From: DASQPR01 sp035713725
Lineage (GTDB): Bacteria; Actinomycetota; Actinomycetes; Mycobacteriales; Micromonosporaceae
Reading direction: 5' to 3'
Assembly: GCA_035713725.1 (NCBI GenBank)
Contig: DASTMZ010000079.1
Location: 1 to 16,434 of the forward strand
DNA: 16,434 bases
The notes beneath the pieces were generated by a model, which did no database searches, was not told the origin of the DNA, and saw only the letters and a program-made list of their open reading frames with translations. Both the position numbers and the translations under genes were made by a program. Positions 7,070 to 14,870 of the stretch are shown here, in pieces (the stretch's first letter is position 1; each line of letters starts with the position of its first letter).

Positions 7070-7807
7070 GAGACGACCCGTGCCGGCGTCACGTCCGGCC
7101 CGCGTACCGCCGTGATCTGGGCCGAGCTGCGCGCGGAGGTGGAGCGACGGGCCGGCGACACGCTGCGGGTGCTGGACGTCGGCGGTGGCACCGGCGGATT
7201 CGCCGTGCCGCTGGCGGAATCCGGTCACCGTGTCACCGTGATCGATGCGAGTCCGGACGCGCTGGCGAGTCTCGGCCGGCGTGCCGCCGACGCCGGTGTG
7301 GCGGATCTCGTCCGCGGCGTACAAGGCGACGGCGACCAGTTGGCCGCGCTGGTCGAGGCTGGTAGCGCCGATCTGGTGTTGTGCCACAGCGTGCTCGAGG
7401 AGGTCGACGACCCGACGCGCGTGATGACGTCGATCGCCGCCGTACTGCGACCGGGCGGCGCGGCGAGCATCGTGGTGGCGAACCGATCGGGTGCGGTGCT
7501 GGCGCGGGCGCTCGGCGGGCACGTGTCCACCGCCGCCGACATGCTCGCGACCCCGCCCGGCGTGGCGTCCGGTGGCGGCAAGAGCCAGCGGCGTTACGAC
7601 ACCGACTCGATCACCGCGCTGGTCGTCGGCGCTGGGCTCGACGTCGAATCGGTACATGGTGTCCGCGTGATCGCCGACATCGTGCCCGGTACGCTCGCCG
7701 ACTCGGACCCGCAGGCGTTGCTGCGCTTCGAACTGTCGGCCGCCGGCCAGCCGCCGTTCCGCGACATCGCGACGCAGCTGCATCTGCTGGCGCGGCGGAC
7801 CCGGTGA
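7067..7807 (+). CDS. Class I SAM-dependent methyltransferase, substrate unknown
   Basis: A 246-residue Rossmann-fold methyltransferase. I chose GTG 7067 because a TAnnnT box precedes it by eight bases and because the 17 residues gained from an upstream GTG at 7016 do not look conserved. Motif I is VLDVGGGTGG (35-44). The acidic end of strand 2 is VTVID60. ADLVLCHSVLEEVDD (101-115) and LRPGG (127-131) complete the SAM-binding core of the Methyltransf_11/25 type. No membrane segment is present. The C-terminal half (DPQALLRFELSAAGQPPF and beyond) resembles no substrate domain I can name. The stop overlaps the start of the next gene (GTGA), so it is cotranslated with a phosphodiesterase and sits upstream of dinB. 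A small-molecule, rRNA or tRNA substrate is equally possible. Confidence 0.85.
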   Translation: METTRAGVTSGPRTAVIWAELRAEVERRAGDTLRVLDVGGGTGGFAVPLAESGHRVTVIDASPDALASLGRRAADAGVADLVRGVQGDGDQLAALVEAGSADLVLCHSVLEEVDDPTRVMTSIAAVLRPGGAASIVVANRSGAVLARALGGHVSTAADMLATPPGVASGGGKSQRRYDTDSITALVVGAGLDVESVHGVRVIADIVPGTLADSDPQALLRFELSAAGQPPFRDIATQLHLLARRTR

Positions 7808-9033
7808 CCCTGACCGGCCCCGGCTGGGTGCTGCCCCGCTACGGTGCGGCGAGCCTGCCCGATGTGCTGCCGAGCGTGGTAACCACGCTGGTCGGCGATC
7901 GCGCCGCGGCGCTCGGCTTCGTTGACCACATCGGGCTCGCAGCGCGCCTGGACGGCGTTCGGCGGATCGGCGTCGTACTCGTCGACGGTCTCGGATATCA
8001 CCAGCTGGAGGCGGCTGCGGCGGCTTCGACGGCGGCTTCAGCTGTGGCCGCCGCCGTGGCCGATCGAGACAGTGCCGGGTACGGGGCGATCGCCGACATC
8101 CTCGCCGGTCGCCTCGGTGCACTGCTGCCGCTGACCGCCGGATTCCCGTCGACGACACCGGTCAGTGTCGTCGGGCTGGGCACCGGTACGGCACCGGGCG
8201 CGCATGGCGTGATCGGGTTCTCGGTACGCGTACCGGGCACCGACCGCGTACTCAACCACATCAAATGGTGGGACGACCCGGATCCGAGCACGTGGCAGCC
8301 GGTACCCACGGTGTTTGAACGCGCCGTGGCGGCCGGCCTCGCGGCGACCGTCGTGTCGCGGCCGGCGTTCGCTGGCAGTGGGCTCACCGTTGCGGCATAC
8401 CGGGGCGCGGCATACCGACCAGCCGGCACGATCGACGAGGTCGTCACCGAGGTACGTGACGCGCTGGCGTACGGCGACGGGCCGACGCTCGTGTACGGGT
8501 ACCACCCGGATCTTGACCGTGCCGGCCATGCGTCGGGCGTGGCGTCGGCGGAGTGGCGCGACGCCGCGGCGGATGCCGACATCCTCATCGGTCGGCTCGC
8601 CGACGGTCTGCCGACCGACACCGCGATCCTCGTCACCGCCGACCACGGCCAGCTGGATGTGCCCGAAGATCGGCGCTTCGATCTCGACACAGATCGCGCA
8701 CTCCGGTCCGGCGTGGACGTGGTCGCGGGCGAGCCACGGGTCCGATACCTGCACACCGCGCCCGGCGCGGCTCCGGACGTGATCGACACGTGGCGCGCCA
8801 TCCTCGGCGACAACGCCTGGATCGGTAGCCGCGACGAGGTAGTTGATGCCGGACTGTACGGCGACGTGACCGCCGCGCACCTGGAGCGCATCGGCGATGT
8901 GGTGGTGATCTGTCGCGACGACTACGTGGTCGTGCAGTCGGTCGTCGCACCGTCCGAGGCGAGTCTGGTCGCCTACCACGGCGCGCTGAGCGCGACGGAG
9001 ATGATGATCCCGCTCATCGTGGTACGCGGTTGA
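7804..9033 (+). CDS. Alkaline-phosphatase-superfamily phosphodiesterase/nucleotide pyrophosphatase
   Basis: A 409-residue protein of the type I phosphodiesterase/nucleotide pyrophosphatase family, starting at GTG 7804 inside the previous stop. The two-metal site is complete by eye: D61 in LVDGLGYHQL, the nucleophile Thr in FPSTTP (T117 or T118), D238 and H242 in YHPDLDRAGHASG, D280-H281 in TADHGQLD, and H392 in YHGALS. It should hydrolyse a phosphodiester or pyrophosphate bond. The substrate is unknown. I see no signal peptide or transmembrane helix, so it is probably cytoplasmic, unlike many extracellular NPP enzymes. It is translationally coupled to the methyltransferase and lies 47 bases before dinB. 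Confidence 0.9.
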   Translation: MTLTGPGWVLPRYGAASLPDVLPSVVTTLVGDRAAALGFVDHIGLAARLDGVRRIGVVLVDGLGYHQLEAAAAASTAASAVAAAVADRDSAGYGAIADILAGRLGALLPLTAGFPSTTPVSVVGLGTGTAPGAHGVIGFSVRVPGTDRVLNHIKWWDDPDPSTWQPVPTVFERAVAAGLAATVVSRPAFAGSGLTVAAYRGAAYRPAGTIDEVVTEVRDALAYGDGPTLVYGYHPDLDRAGHASGVASAEWRDAAADADILIGRLADGLPTDTAILVTADHGQLDVPEDRRFDLDTDRALRSGVDVVAGEPRVRYLHTAPGAAPDVIDTWRAILGDNAWIGSRDEVVDAGLYGDVTAAHLERIGDVVVICRDDYVVVQSVVAPSEASLVAYHGALSATEMMIPLIVVRG

Positions 9034-9068
9034 CCTGCGCGTCGTCCGCCGGCGTCGGAGTCTGTCGG

Positions 9069-9083
9069 TAGCCTCGTACCGTG
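9069..9083 (+). promoter_or_regulatory. -10 box and leaderless start of dinB
   Basis: TAGCCT (9069-9074) is followed by six bases (CGTACC) and then GTG 9081, the layout of a leaderless actinobacterial promoter. An in-frame TAG at 9069-9071 excludes any earlier start, and no start codon lies between GTG 9081 and the conserved LHVDMDAFF. No LexA box is seen. TGTCGGTA (9063-9070) resembles the -35 part of the PafBC/RecA-NDp motif (TTGTCRGTG), but the spacing to the next TAnnnT is wrong. Confidence 0.45.
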
Positions 9084-10421
9084 GGACGCAGCGCGCAACT
9101 CCCGCGTCGCGGCCGGGCAGACGATGACTTCGGCGCCGGAGCCGACGACACCGGGTGCCCGATCCTGCACGTCGACATGGATGCGTTCTTCGCGTCGGTG
9201 GAGATCCGCCGGCGACCGGAGCTAGCCGGCAAGCCGGTCGTGGTGGGTGGCGCGGGGCCTCGCGGAGTGGTCAGCTCGGCAAGCTACGAGGCGCGCGAAT
9301 TCGGGGTACGCAGCGCCATGCCTGGCGGCCGGGCGCGACGGCTCTGCCCGGCCGCGGTTTTCCTGCCGCCCGACTTCAGTGCGTACGCCGCGGCGTCCCG
9401 CGCGGTGATGCAGATCTTCCGTGACGTCACGCCGCTCGTCGAGCCGCTGTCGTTGGACGAGGCGTTCTTGGATGTCAGCGGTGCTCGGCGTCTGCTCGGC
9501 CGCCCCGCCGACATCGGCCAGTTGATCCGCGACCGGGTGTTGGATCATGAGCGGTTGACCTGTTCGGTCGGCGTCGCACCGACGAAGTTCGTGGCGAAGC
9601 TCGCGTCCACCCGGTGCAAGCCCGACGGTCTGTCGGTGGTGCCGCGCGACCGTGTGCTCGATTTCCTGCATCCGCTTCCGGTCAGCGCGCTGTGGGGGGT
9701 CGGCGAACGCACCGACGAACTGCTGGGCCGGCTGGGGCTGCGTACCATCGGCGATCTTGCCACGGCACCCCGTGGCATGCTCAAGGCGGCGGTCGGGGAG
9801 GCGGCGGCGAGTCATCTGCATGCGCTTGCCAACGGCCGCGATGATCGCCGGGTGGTCGCCACTCACGTCGACAAGTCGATCAGCGCGGAGACGACGTTCG
9901 ACGTCGACATCGAGGATCAAGCCGTGCTGCGCCGGACGCTGCTGGCGCTCTCCGAGCGCGTCGCCGGCCGACTTCGGTCCGCGGGCGTCGCCGGCCGTAC
10001 GGTGGCGATCAAGGTACGGCTGTCCGACTTCCGGACGCTCAACCGTTCTCGGACGCTCCCGAGCCCGACGGATGTGGCCCGCGAGATCTTCGAGGTCGCC
10101 ATGGCGTTGTTCACCGCGCTTGCGCCCGGCGACCGGATCCGGCTGCTTGGCGTGCGAGCCGAAGGGTTGGTCGATGCGGTGGACTTGGTCAGGCAGCCGG
10201 CGCTCGGGGAGCGCGAACGCGGTTGGGCACACGTCGAACGAGCGGCCGATGCGGCGGCCGAGCGCTTCGGCCGGTTCGCAGTGCGCCCGGCCAGCCTGCT
10301 CGGTGCCGACGCGGTCGGTCACGTGGCCACGGGTACGGACAGTGATCGCGTGGACTGGTGGCAGGCGGGTGAGCCGTGGAACCGCTCGGACGGCGAGAGT
10401 CCGGACGGCGGCGCTCGATGA
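9081..10421 (+). CDS. dinB: DNA polymerase IV (Y family)
   Basis: A 446-residue Y-family translesion polymerase. A 27-residue polar, acidic N-terminal extension precedes LHVDMDAFFASVE, where D32 and D34 are the metal ligands. SLDEAFLD holds D126 and E127. All catalytic acids are present, in contrast to ImuB in the same window. The HhH segment reads ALWGVGERTDELLGRLGLRT, and a little-finger domain follows. The usual C-terminal beta-clamp pentapeptide (QLxLF-like) is not clear; RQPALGERERGW sits in its place. The tail DRVDWWQAGEPWNRSDGE is Trp-rich. The enzyme extends mismatched or lesion-containing ends with low fidelity. It is probably transcribed from its own leaderless promoter, though readthrough from the phosphodiesterase gene 47 bases upstream is possible. 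Confidence 0.95.
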   Translation: MGRSAQLPRRGRADDDFGAGADDTGCPILHVDMDAFFASVEIRRRPELAGKPVVVGGAGPRGVVSSASYEAREFGVRSAMPGGRARRLCPAAVFLPPDFSAYAAASRAVMQIFRDVTPLVEPLSLDEAFLDVSGARRLLGRPADIGQLIRDRVLDHERLTCSVGVAPTKFVAKLASTRCKPDGLSVVPRDRVLDFLHPLPVSALWGVGERTDELLGRLGLRTIGDLATAPRGMLKAAVGEAAASHLHALANGRDDRRVVATHVDKSISAETTFDVDIEDQAVLRRTLLALSERVAGRLRSAGVAGRTVAIKVRLSDFRTLNRSRTLPSPTDVAREIFEVAMALFTALAPGDRIRLLGVRAEGLVDAVDLVRQPALGERERGWAHVERAADAAAERFGRFAVRPASLLGADAVGHVATGTDSDRVDWWQAGEPWNRSDGESPDGGAR

Positions 10422-10528
10422 TGCGGACAGGACGCCCAACAGCCGCAAAAGGCGCATGATGATGTCATGAGGGGTGGTTCCGGTTGCTTGGCCGGCGCAA
10501 ATCCGCTCCCTCGCGCAAGACGTCCCGC

Positions 10529-10557
10529 TTTCCGCCCCGGGTCGCCGCTCGTAGACT
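10529..10557 (+). promoter_or_regulatory. Candidate promoter of the DUF3040 gene
   Basis: TAGACT (10552-10557) is a good -10 match. TTTCCG (10529-10534), 17 bases upstream, is a weak -35. The resulting leader of about 70 bases holds two small hairpins: AGCC-GACC-GGCT (10568-10579) and GCCGGC-TGATGG-GCCGGC (10592-10609). The Shine-Dalgarno follows. The hairpins may be incidental in high-GC sequence. Confidence 0.4.
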
Positions 10558-10631
10558 TACGACAAGCAGCCGACCGGCTGTCGCGGTCGCTGCCGGCTGA
10601 TGGGCCGGCTACGAAGACCGGGAGGAGTGCC

Positions 10632-11015
10632 GTGCCGCTCTCTGAACATGAACAGCGTCTGTTTGATCAAATCGAACAGTCTTTGGCGAAGGATCCCAAG
10701 TTCGCCAACGCGGTGCGCGCCAGCGATCCTCGCTTCCATGCCAAGCGTCGGATCATCTTCGCCGCCCTGATCGCGGTCATTGGCCTCGCGGTCGTCGTCC
10801 TCGGCGTCGCGAGCAAGAATCCGCTGATCGGTGTCGCCGGCTTCGTGGTGATGCTGGGCGCCGCCGTCTTCGGCTATCAAGCCGCGCGGCACGGTCAGTC
10901 CGGCACGACGATGCGCTCGGTCGGCGGCACGGCGACCCGGACGACGCGCGCCCGCCGCTCGTCGATCCTCGACCGGCTCGAGGAGCGGTGGCGCGGTCGC
11001 GACAGCTACATGTAA
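10632..11015 (+). CDS. DUF3040 family small membrane protein
   Basis: A 127-residue protein whose N-terminus PLSEHEQRLFDQIEQSL is the hallmark of DUF3040. It starts at GTG 10632 with GGGAGGAG a few bases upstream. An in-frame ATG at 10467 would add 55 residues unlike the family and is rejected. Two transmembrane helices lie at 41-60 (IIFAALIAVIGLAVVVLGVA) and 64-83 (PLIGVAGFVVMLGAAVFGYQ). They are framed by a charged cytoplasmic N-terminus (with DPKFANAVR) and a basic, Arg-rich C-terminus. The molecular function is unknown. In actinobacteria this family is often found near dinB and the mraZ/division cluster, so a cell-envelope role is suspected. The gene ends 47 bases before a strong hairpin terminator. 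Confidence 0.92.
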   Translation: MPLSEHEQRLFDQIEQSLAKDPKFANAVRASDPRFHAKRRIIFAALIAVIGLAVVVLGVASKNPLIGVAGFVVMLGAAVFGYQAARHGQSGTTMRSVGGTATRTTRARRSSILDRLEERWRGRDSYM

Positions 11016-11031
11016 CCGCGGAGCACGGCAA

Positions 11032-11065
11032 ATCAGCATCGAACGGCTATCAGTATCGAACGGGC
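11032..11065 (+). repeat. Two tandem 17-bp repeats before the terminator
   Basis: ATCAGCATCGAACGGCT (11032-11048) is followed directly by ATCAGTATCGAACGGGC (11049-11065), with 14 of 17 bases identical. The second copy runs into the left arm of the terminator hairpin. The repeat lies just after the DUF3040 stop and in the 3' region of both convergent units. Function unknown. Confidence 0.7.
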
Positions 11066-11089
11066 GGGCGGTCAACGTGACCGCCCGCC
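11063..11089. terminator. Bidirectional terminator between DUF3040 and transglutaminase genes
   Basis: A perfect 12-bp stem: GGCGGGCGGTCA (11063-11074), loop ACG, TGACCGCCCGCC (11078-11089). A few more pairs form outside it with one bulged G (AAC against GTT). The + strand continues GTTTCGTGT, a poor U-tract. The hairpin sits between two converging genes and is symmetric, so it should serve both. Confidence 0.8.
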
Positions 11090-11140
11090 GTTTCGTGTGC
11101 CGTTGTTGGCCGCTGTTCGCTAGGTTGCGGCGCAGCGTGG

Positions 11141-13579
11141 CTAGCGGCGGCTGCTGGCGAGCCGTGCCCGTACGTTCACGGTGCGCACGACGGCGTCTCG
11201 TACGCCCTGCATCCACGCGCTCGCCTGTGCGGCTGCCCCCACCACCGCGCCACGCCACCGTGACGTGACCGAAGGCGGCAGCAGCAGCGCGCGCAGCCGA
11301 GTCCGCCATGGTGCCCGGTCGGCAAATGCTCGCCGAATCCGGCGCAACGCAGCGGCAAACGATGGCGTCATGCCGGGGCGAGCCGCGTAGCGCGCGCGTT
11401 CCTCGGCCTGGCCGAGTTGCTGGACGTCGCGCACCACGTCGTCGGAGAGGTAGGGAGTGCCCGCAACGCGTTCGGCGGCGGCACGCGGTGTCTCGGTCGG
11501 GTCGATCCCGATCCCGAAGTCGACGAGCGTGTCGACGAACTCGTCCCAGACGGCGTGTACCCGTCTTCGCTGGGCTGTGATGATCTTGCCGTCGTCGGCA
11601 AGCACACCGATATCGGTGTCGTCGACTTGGCCGGCCGGGAATGAGCCCGCCGACGTACGGAGCCGCCGCAGTCGGGCCCGAGCGGCGAACGGTGACGCCG
11701 CGATCGCGAGCAGCGCGAGGATCACGACGTAGGTCCACCACGGTACGGACGACCCACCCTGTGGCCCGATCCCCCCGCCGGGCGTGCCACGCTCGGTCAG
11801 ACCGGGGTTCGGGTGTGCGCTCGAGCCCGGCGTGATGTTCTCGTCCGGGCCGGTCGACCCGTTACCTCCGGGGGCGATCGCCGCGTTCGGATTCGGTGCC
11901 CAGGCCGTGTACGAGGTGCCGCCGGCACTCGGCGTGGCATCGAACGGAACCCAACCGAAGCCGTCGAAGTAGACCTCGGTCCAAGCGTGCAGCGCCTTGT
12001 TCGTCAGGGACCACACACCCGTGTTGTCTTTGGTGCCGAGGTTGAATCCGAGCGCGACGCGCGCCGGGAAGCCGGCCGCGCGGACGACCCACGCCAGCGC
12101 CGCGGCGTACTGCACGCAGAATCCGGTCTTCTGCGTCAGGAAGTTGCCGATGTCGGTGCCGGTGGTGCCGGGCTTCGTCGACGTCGAGTAAAAGAAACCG
12201 TTCGAGGTGCTGAAGTACTTGTATAGGTTCAGCACCCGGTCGTACTCGTCATTCGCCTGCATGGACGGGTCCTTGACGATGTCCTCGACCTGCTTCACGT
12301 TTTCCGGAACCGCGGTCATGCTCCGCTGCAGCGGGTCGCTCGGCTTGAGCGGCAGTGCGGTGCGCAGCAGTTCCGGCGTGTACGTCGGCTTGTCGTACTC
12401 GAACGAATACGACATCCCCTGCGTGGTGTGCGCCTGCGTGGAGAAGATCTCGTCGGAATCCTGGTCGAAGCGCCAGTCGTCGCCGATGCCCTGCAGCGTC
12501 CCGTTCGTCGGCAGGGCGTAGATCGGCAGGTAGTTGAGGTTGAGGCTTGCCACCGTCACGGTCGCGCTCTGATGGGTGGAGGGGATGTTGGGGATGTACG
12601 AGTTCGGCGTGCCCCGGCTGAGCGGCTGACCGACCGGCGCGACGGTCAGGAAGCCATTCTTGGTGAGCTGCGTCGCGACAGCGAACCGCAGGTATTCGGG
12701 AGTCGCGTCGCTCGTGGTGACGTGAGCCAGCGTGATCGTGTCGTTCTCGTTCAACTTTCCGGCGAGGGTGGCCAGCAGGTTGACGCTGCCCGACGGCGCG
12801 CAGCGAGGGCAGTTGCCCGTGCCGTCGCCGGATCCGCCGACCGTGCCGAGCACGCCGACCAGCGTCGTGTTGAAGCCGGGGACGACCAGGGGCACAAGGA
12901 TCGCCAACGCGACGCAGCCGACCGCGATGCGTCGACCCACCGCCGCGAGTGGCGACGGCTCCCACATGTCGACGCCCTTGCCCTCGCCGGTGAACCGCCG
13001 GCCGAACACGCGCACCCGGTCGACATTGTCGGTGACGAGCAGCCACAGGTAGCCGGCCGCACCGATCGCGTACTCCGCGAAGTAGATGCTCTTCGTGTCG
13101 ATCGCGACCGGCACCGCGTAGACGGCGAGCAGCGGAAGACCCGCCGCTGCCGGCCGATGCAGGCTGACCGCGAGGAAGTCGACGAACACGGCCACGATGC
13201 CGATGCCCGCCGTCGTCAGCATCAGCAACCCTGGGTCGCTGTCTACCGGGATGCCGAGCGTACGGATGTCGTTGCCGGCCGCGGTCAGCAGGTCGCCGAT
13301 CTTGTGCCACGCGGCCGGGCCGGGGATCAGTCCAGCGATCGCGACATCGCGCACGCTCACCAGCGTCACGACGAGCATGACGGCCACCAGGCCGACCACT
13401 GGTTGCGCCCAGACCGGCAGTCGCATCGCGCGCGACCCGATGCCGACCGCGCAGACGATGGCGACCACAAAGATGCTGTCGACCAGCCACGACCAGTCGT
13501 TGAACAGCACCTTGATCGGTGCCGCCGCCATCAGGGTGGCGGCCGCGGCCACGAGTGAGAGGTGACGTCGTTGGTTCAT
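11141..13579 (-). CDS. Membrane transglutaminase-like protein (DUF3488/TgpA type)
   Basis: An 812-residue protein. ATG 13579 overlaps the stop of the DUF58 gene (ATGA), which fixes the start. About six or seven transmembrane helices fill residues 5-232. They are followed by a large extracytoplasmic part with the transglutaminase-like core: C488 in KTGFCVQYAAALAWVVRAAG, H531 in ALHAWTEVYFDGFGWV, and D547 in VPFDATPS form the Cys-His-Asp triad. A Pro/Gly/Ser-rich linker leads to a last helix (about 612-632, PWWTYVVILALLAIAASPFA). A cytoplasmic DUF4129-like tail contains RRVHAVWDEFVDTLVDFGI. Homologues occur with MoxR and DUF58 partners in many bacteria. Proteolysis or cross-linking at the cell surface is presumed, but the substrate is unknown. 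It is the last gene of the operon, before the terminator at 11063-11089. Confidence 0.93.
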   Translation of the reverse strand: MNQRRHLSLVAAAATLMAAAPIKVLFNDWSWLVDSIFVVAIVCAVGIGSRAMRLPVWAQPVVGLVAVMLVVTLVSVRDVAIAGLIPGPAAWHKIGDLLTAAGNDIRTLGIPVDSDPGLLMLTTAGIGIVAVFVDFLAVSLHRPAAAGLPLLAVYAVPVAIDTKSIYFAEYAIGAAGYLWLLVTDNVDRVRVFGRRFTGEGKGVDMWEPSPLAAVGRRIAVGCVALAILVPLVVPGFNTTLVGVLGTVGGSGDGTGNCPRCAPSGSVNLLATLAGKLNENDTITLAHVTTSDATPEYLRFAVATQLTKNGFLTVAPVGQPLSRGTPNSYIPNIPSTHQSATVTVASLNLNYLPIYALPTNGTLQGIGDDWRFDQDSDEIFSTQAHTTQGMSYSFEYDKPTYTPELLRTALPLKPSDPLQRSMTAVPENVKQVEDIVKDPSMQANDEYDRVLNLYKYFSTSNGFFYSTSTKPGTTGTDIGNFLTQKTGFCVQYAAALAWVVRAAGFPARVALGFNLGTKDNTGVWSLTNKALHAWTEVYFDGFGWVPFDATPSAGGTSYTAWAPNPNAAIAPGGNGSTGPDENITPGSSAHPNPGLTERGTPGGGIGPQGGSSVPWWTYVVILALLAIAASPFAARARLRRLRTSAGSFPAGQVDDTDIGVLADDGKIITAQRRRVHAVWDEFVDTLVDFGIGIDPTETPRAAAERVAGTPYLSDDVVRDVQQLGQAEERARYAARPGMTPSFAAALRRIRRAFADRAPWRTRLRALLLPPSVTSRWRGAVVGAAAQASAWMQGVRDAVVRTVNVRARLASSRR

Positions 13580-14868
13580 CGCACACCGCCGGAGACCGTC
13601 TCGGCGAGCGTCGCGCGCCACGCGAAGCTCTGCGATCCGCGGCCGACCTGTGGCCACAACGACGCCAGGCTCGAGCCGTGCGGCGCGTCGATGACGCGCC
13701 AGCCGGTGCGCAGCAGGCTGAGCCCGGCGACCGCGTGGGCCTCGTCGGCCGCCTCCCGCGCCGCCGTCGACAGGTTCAGCCACGTGGTGCTGTTGATGAA
13801 GAACGCGACGCAGGTCGTCCCGCTGCGGCGCAGCGAGGCAAGCAGCTCGGCCTCCGGCTCGTCGAGCAGGCCGAGGATCGCGATGACCAGGCCGCCATCC
13901 GAACGGCGCCGGACCTGCTCGACCGCGACACCGAGGTCGCCGTGCTGCGACGGCTGGACCTCGGCAAGGTGGTCGAGCAGCGTGGCGTCGACGCCCATGG
14001 TGTCGACGTCGATGCCGGCGTCGGTCACCAACCGGGCCTTATAGCCGGCGTGCCGCAGGTGCTCGGCGATGCTTGCCGCGGCCGACACCGCCCATTCGAA
14101 GCTGGACGTCGGTCCTTCGCCACGGTGTGCCCGTGCCCGCGTGTCGAGCACGATCGTGGCGCGGGACTCCCACGGCTGCTCCTCGCGCCGGACCATCAGC
14201 TCACCAGTGCGCGCAGTCGATCGCCAATGCACGCGCCGCAGGTCGTCGCCGTGGCGGTATTCGCGGGTCGCGGCGTCATCCTCGCCATGCACCGCGACGC
14301 TGCGAGCGTGGCTCTCGCCGGCGCCGGCGTACTCGCCGGCCAGCCGGACCATCGGCAGCGGGTGCACCTGCGGGATCACGATCAGGTGGTCGACGCTCGG
14401 GAACGAGCGCGTGAGTTCGCACAGGCCGAACGGATCGGTGAGGCGGACCACCAGCGGTCCGACCTCGAACCGGCCTCGTACGTCGGCCCGCACCGTATAT
14501 GCCACGGTGCTGGCGTGCCGGCGACCAAGCCGCTCGAGCACAATGCGCGGCCTACTGCCCAGCGAATACGGCAGCCGGTCCTCGAGCAGCAGCGTGCCGG
14601 TCGTGAAGTTGGACAGGTTCTCCAGGCGCAGCAACACGCGCGCGGTCATGCCGACCTGCACCCGGTTCGGGTCCAGTGACCGGTGGCAGGACAGCCGGTA
14701 GCGGCTTCGCCCGACGTGCCACGCGGCGATCAGCGGCAAGGCGGCAAGCAACACCGCGATGCGTAGGAAGTCCTTCTCACCCAGGATCAGCGCGGCGACC
14801 GCGGCGGCGGCTGCCGCGTAGAGGAAACAGCGACCCCGGCCGGTGAGCCCCCGTAGTCCCTCTCGCAC
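13576..14868 (-). CDS. DUF58 domain protein (MoxR partner)
   Basis: A 430-residue protein starting at GTG 14868, two bases after the moxR stop, with GGAGG about ten bases upstream. Two hydrophobic helices at about 14-30 and 36-50 anchor it in the membrane. A beta-rich part then carries FEVGPLVVRLTDPFGLCEL (134-152). The DUF58 signature REYRHGDDLRRVHWRSTART lies at 202-221, followed by GELMVRREEQ and a vWA-like segment with TIVLDTRA (238-245). DUF58 proteins are encoded beside MoxR ATPases and are thought to be their partners or clients. That link is supported by position here, not by any catalytic motif. It overlaps the downstream transglutaminase gene by four bases. Confidence 0.92.
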   Translation of the reverse strand: MREGLRGLTGRGRCFLYAAAAAAVAALILGEKDFLRIAVLLAALPLIAAWHVGRSRYRLSCHRSLDPNRVQVGMTARVLLRLENLSNFTTGTLLLEDRLPYSLGSRPRIVLERLGRRHASTVAYTVRADVRGRFEVGPLVVRLTDPFGLCELTRSFPSVDHLIVIPQVHPLPMVRLAGEYAGAGESHARSVAVHGEDDAATREYRHGDDLRRVHWRSTARTGELMVRREEQPWESRATIVLDTRARAHRGEGPTSSFEWAVSAAASIAEHLRHAGYKARLVTDAGIDVDTMGVDATLLDHLAEVQPSQHGDLGVAVEQVRRRSDGGLVIAILGLLDEPEAELLASLRRSGTTCVAFFINSTTWLNLSTAAREAADEAHAVAGLSLLRTGWRVIDAPHGSSLASLWPQVGRGSQSFAWRATLAETVSGGVR

Positions 14869-14870
14869 GG

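Noticed and set aside
10418..10459. 13-codon frame (MMRTGRPTAAKGA) overlapping the dinB stop
   Set aside because: Too short, no Shine-Dalgarno, and no sign of conservation visible from a single sequence.
10467..10631. N-terminal extension of the DUF3040 protein from ATG 10467
   Set aside because: The family begins with PLSEHEQRL, and GGGAGGAG precedes GTG 10632. The extension crosses a likely promoter.
13519..14679. Rightward open frame (386 codons) over the DUF58 gene
   Set aside because: A shadow of the recognised DUF58 gene on the other strand; the peptide is low in structure and dominated by Arg, Ala and Gln.
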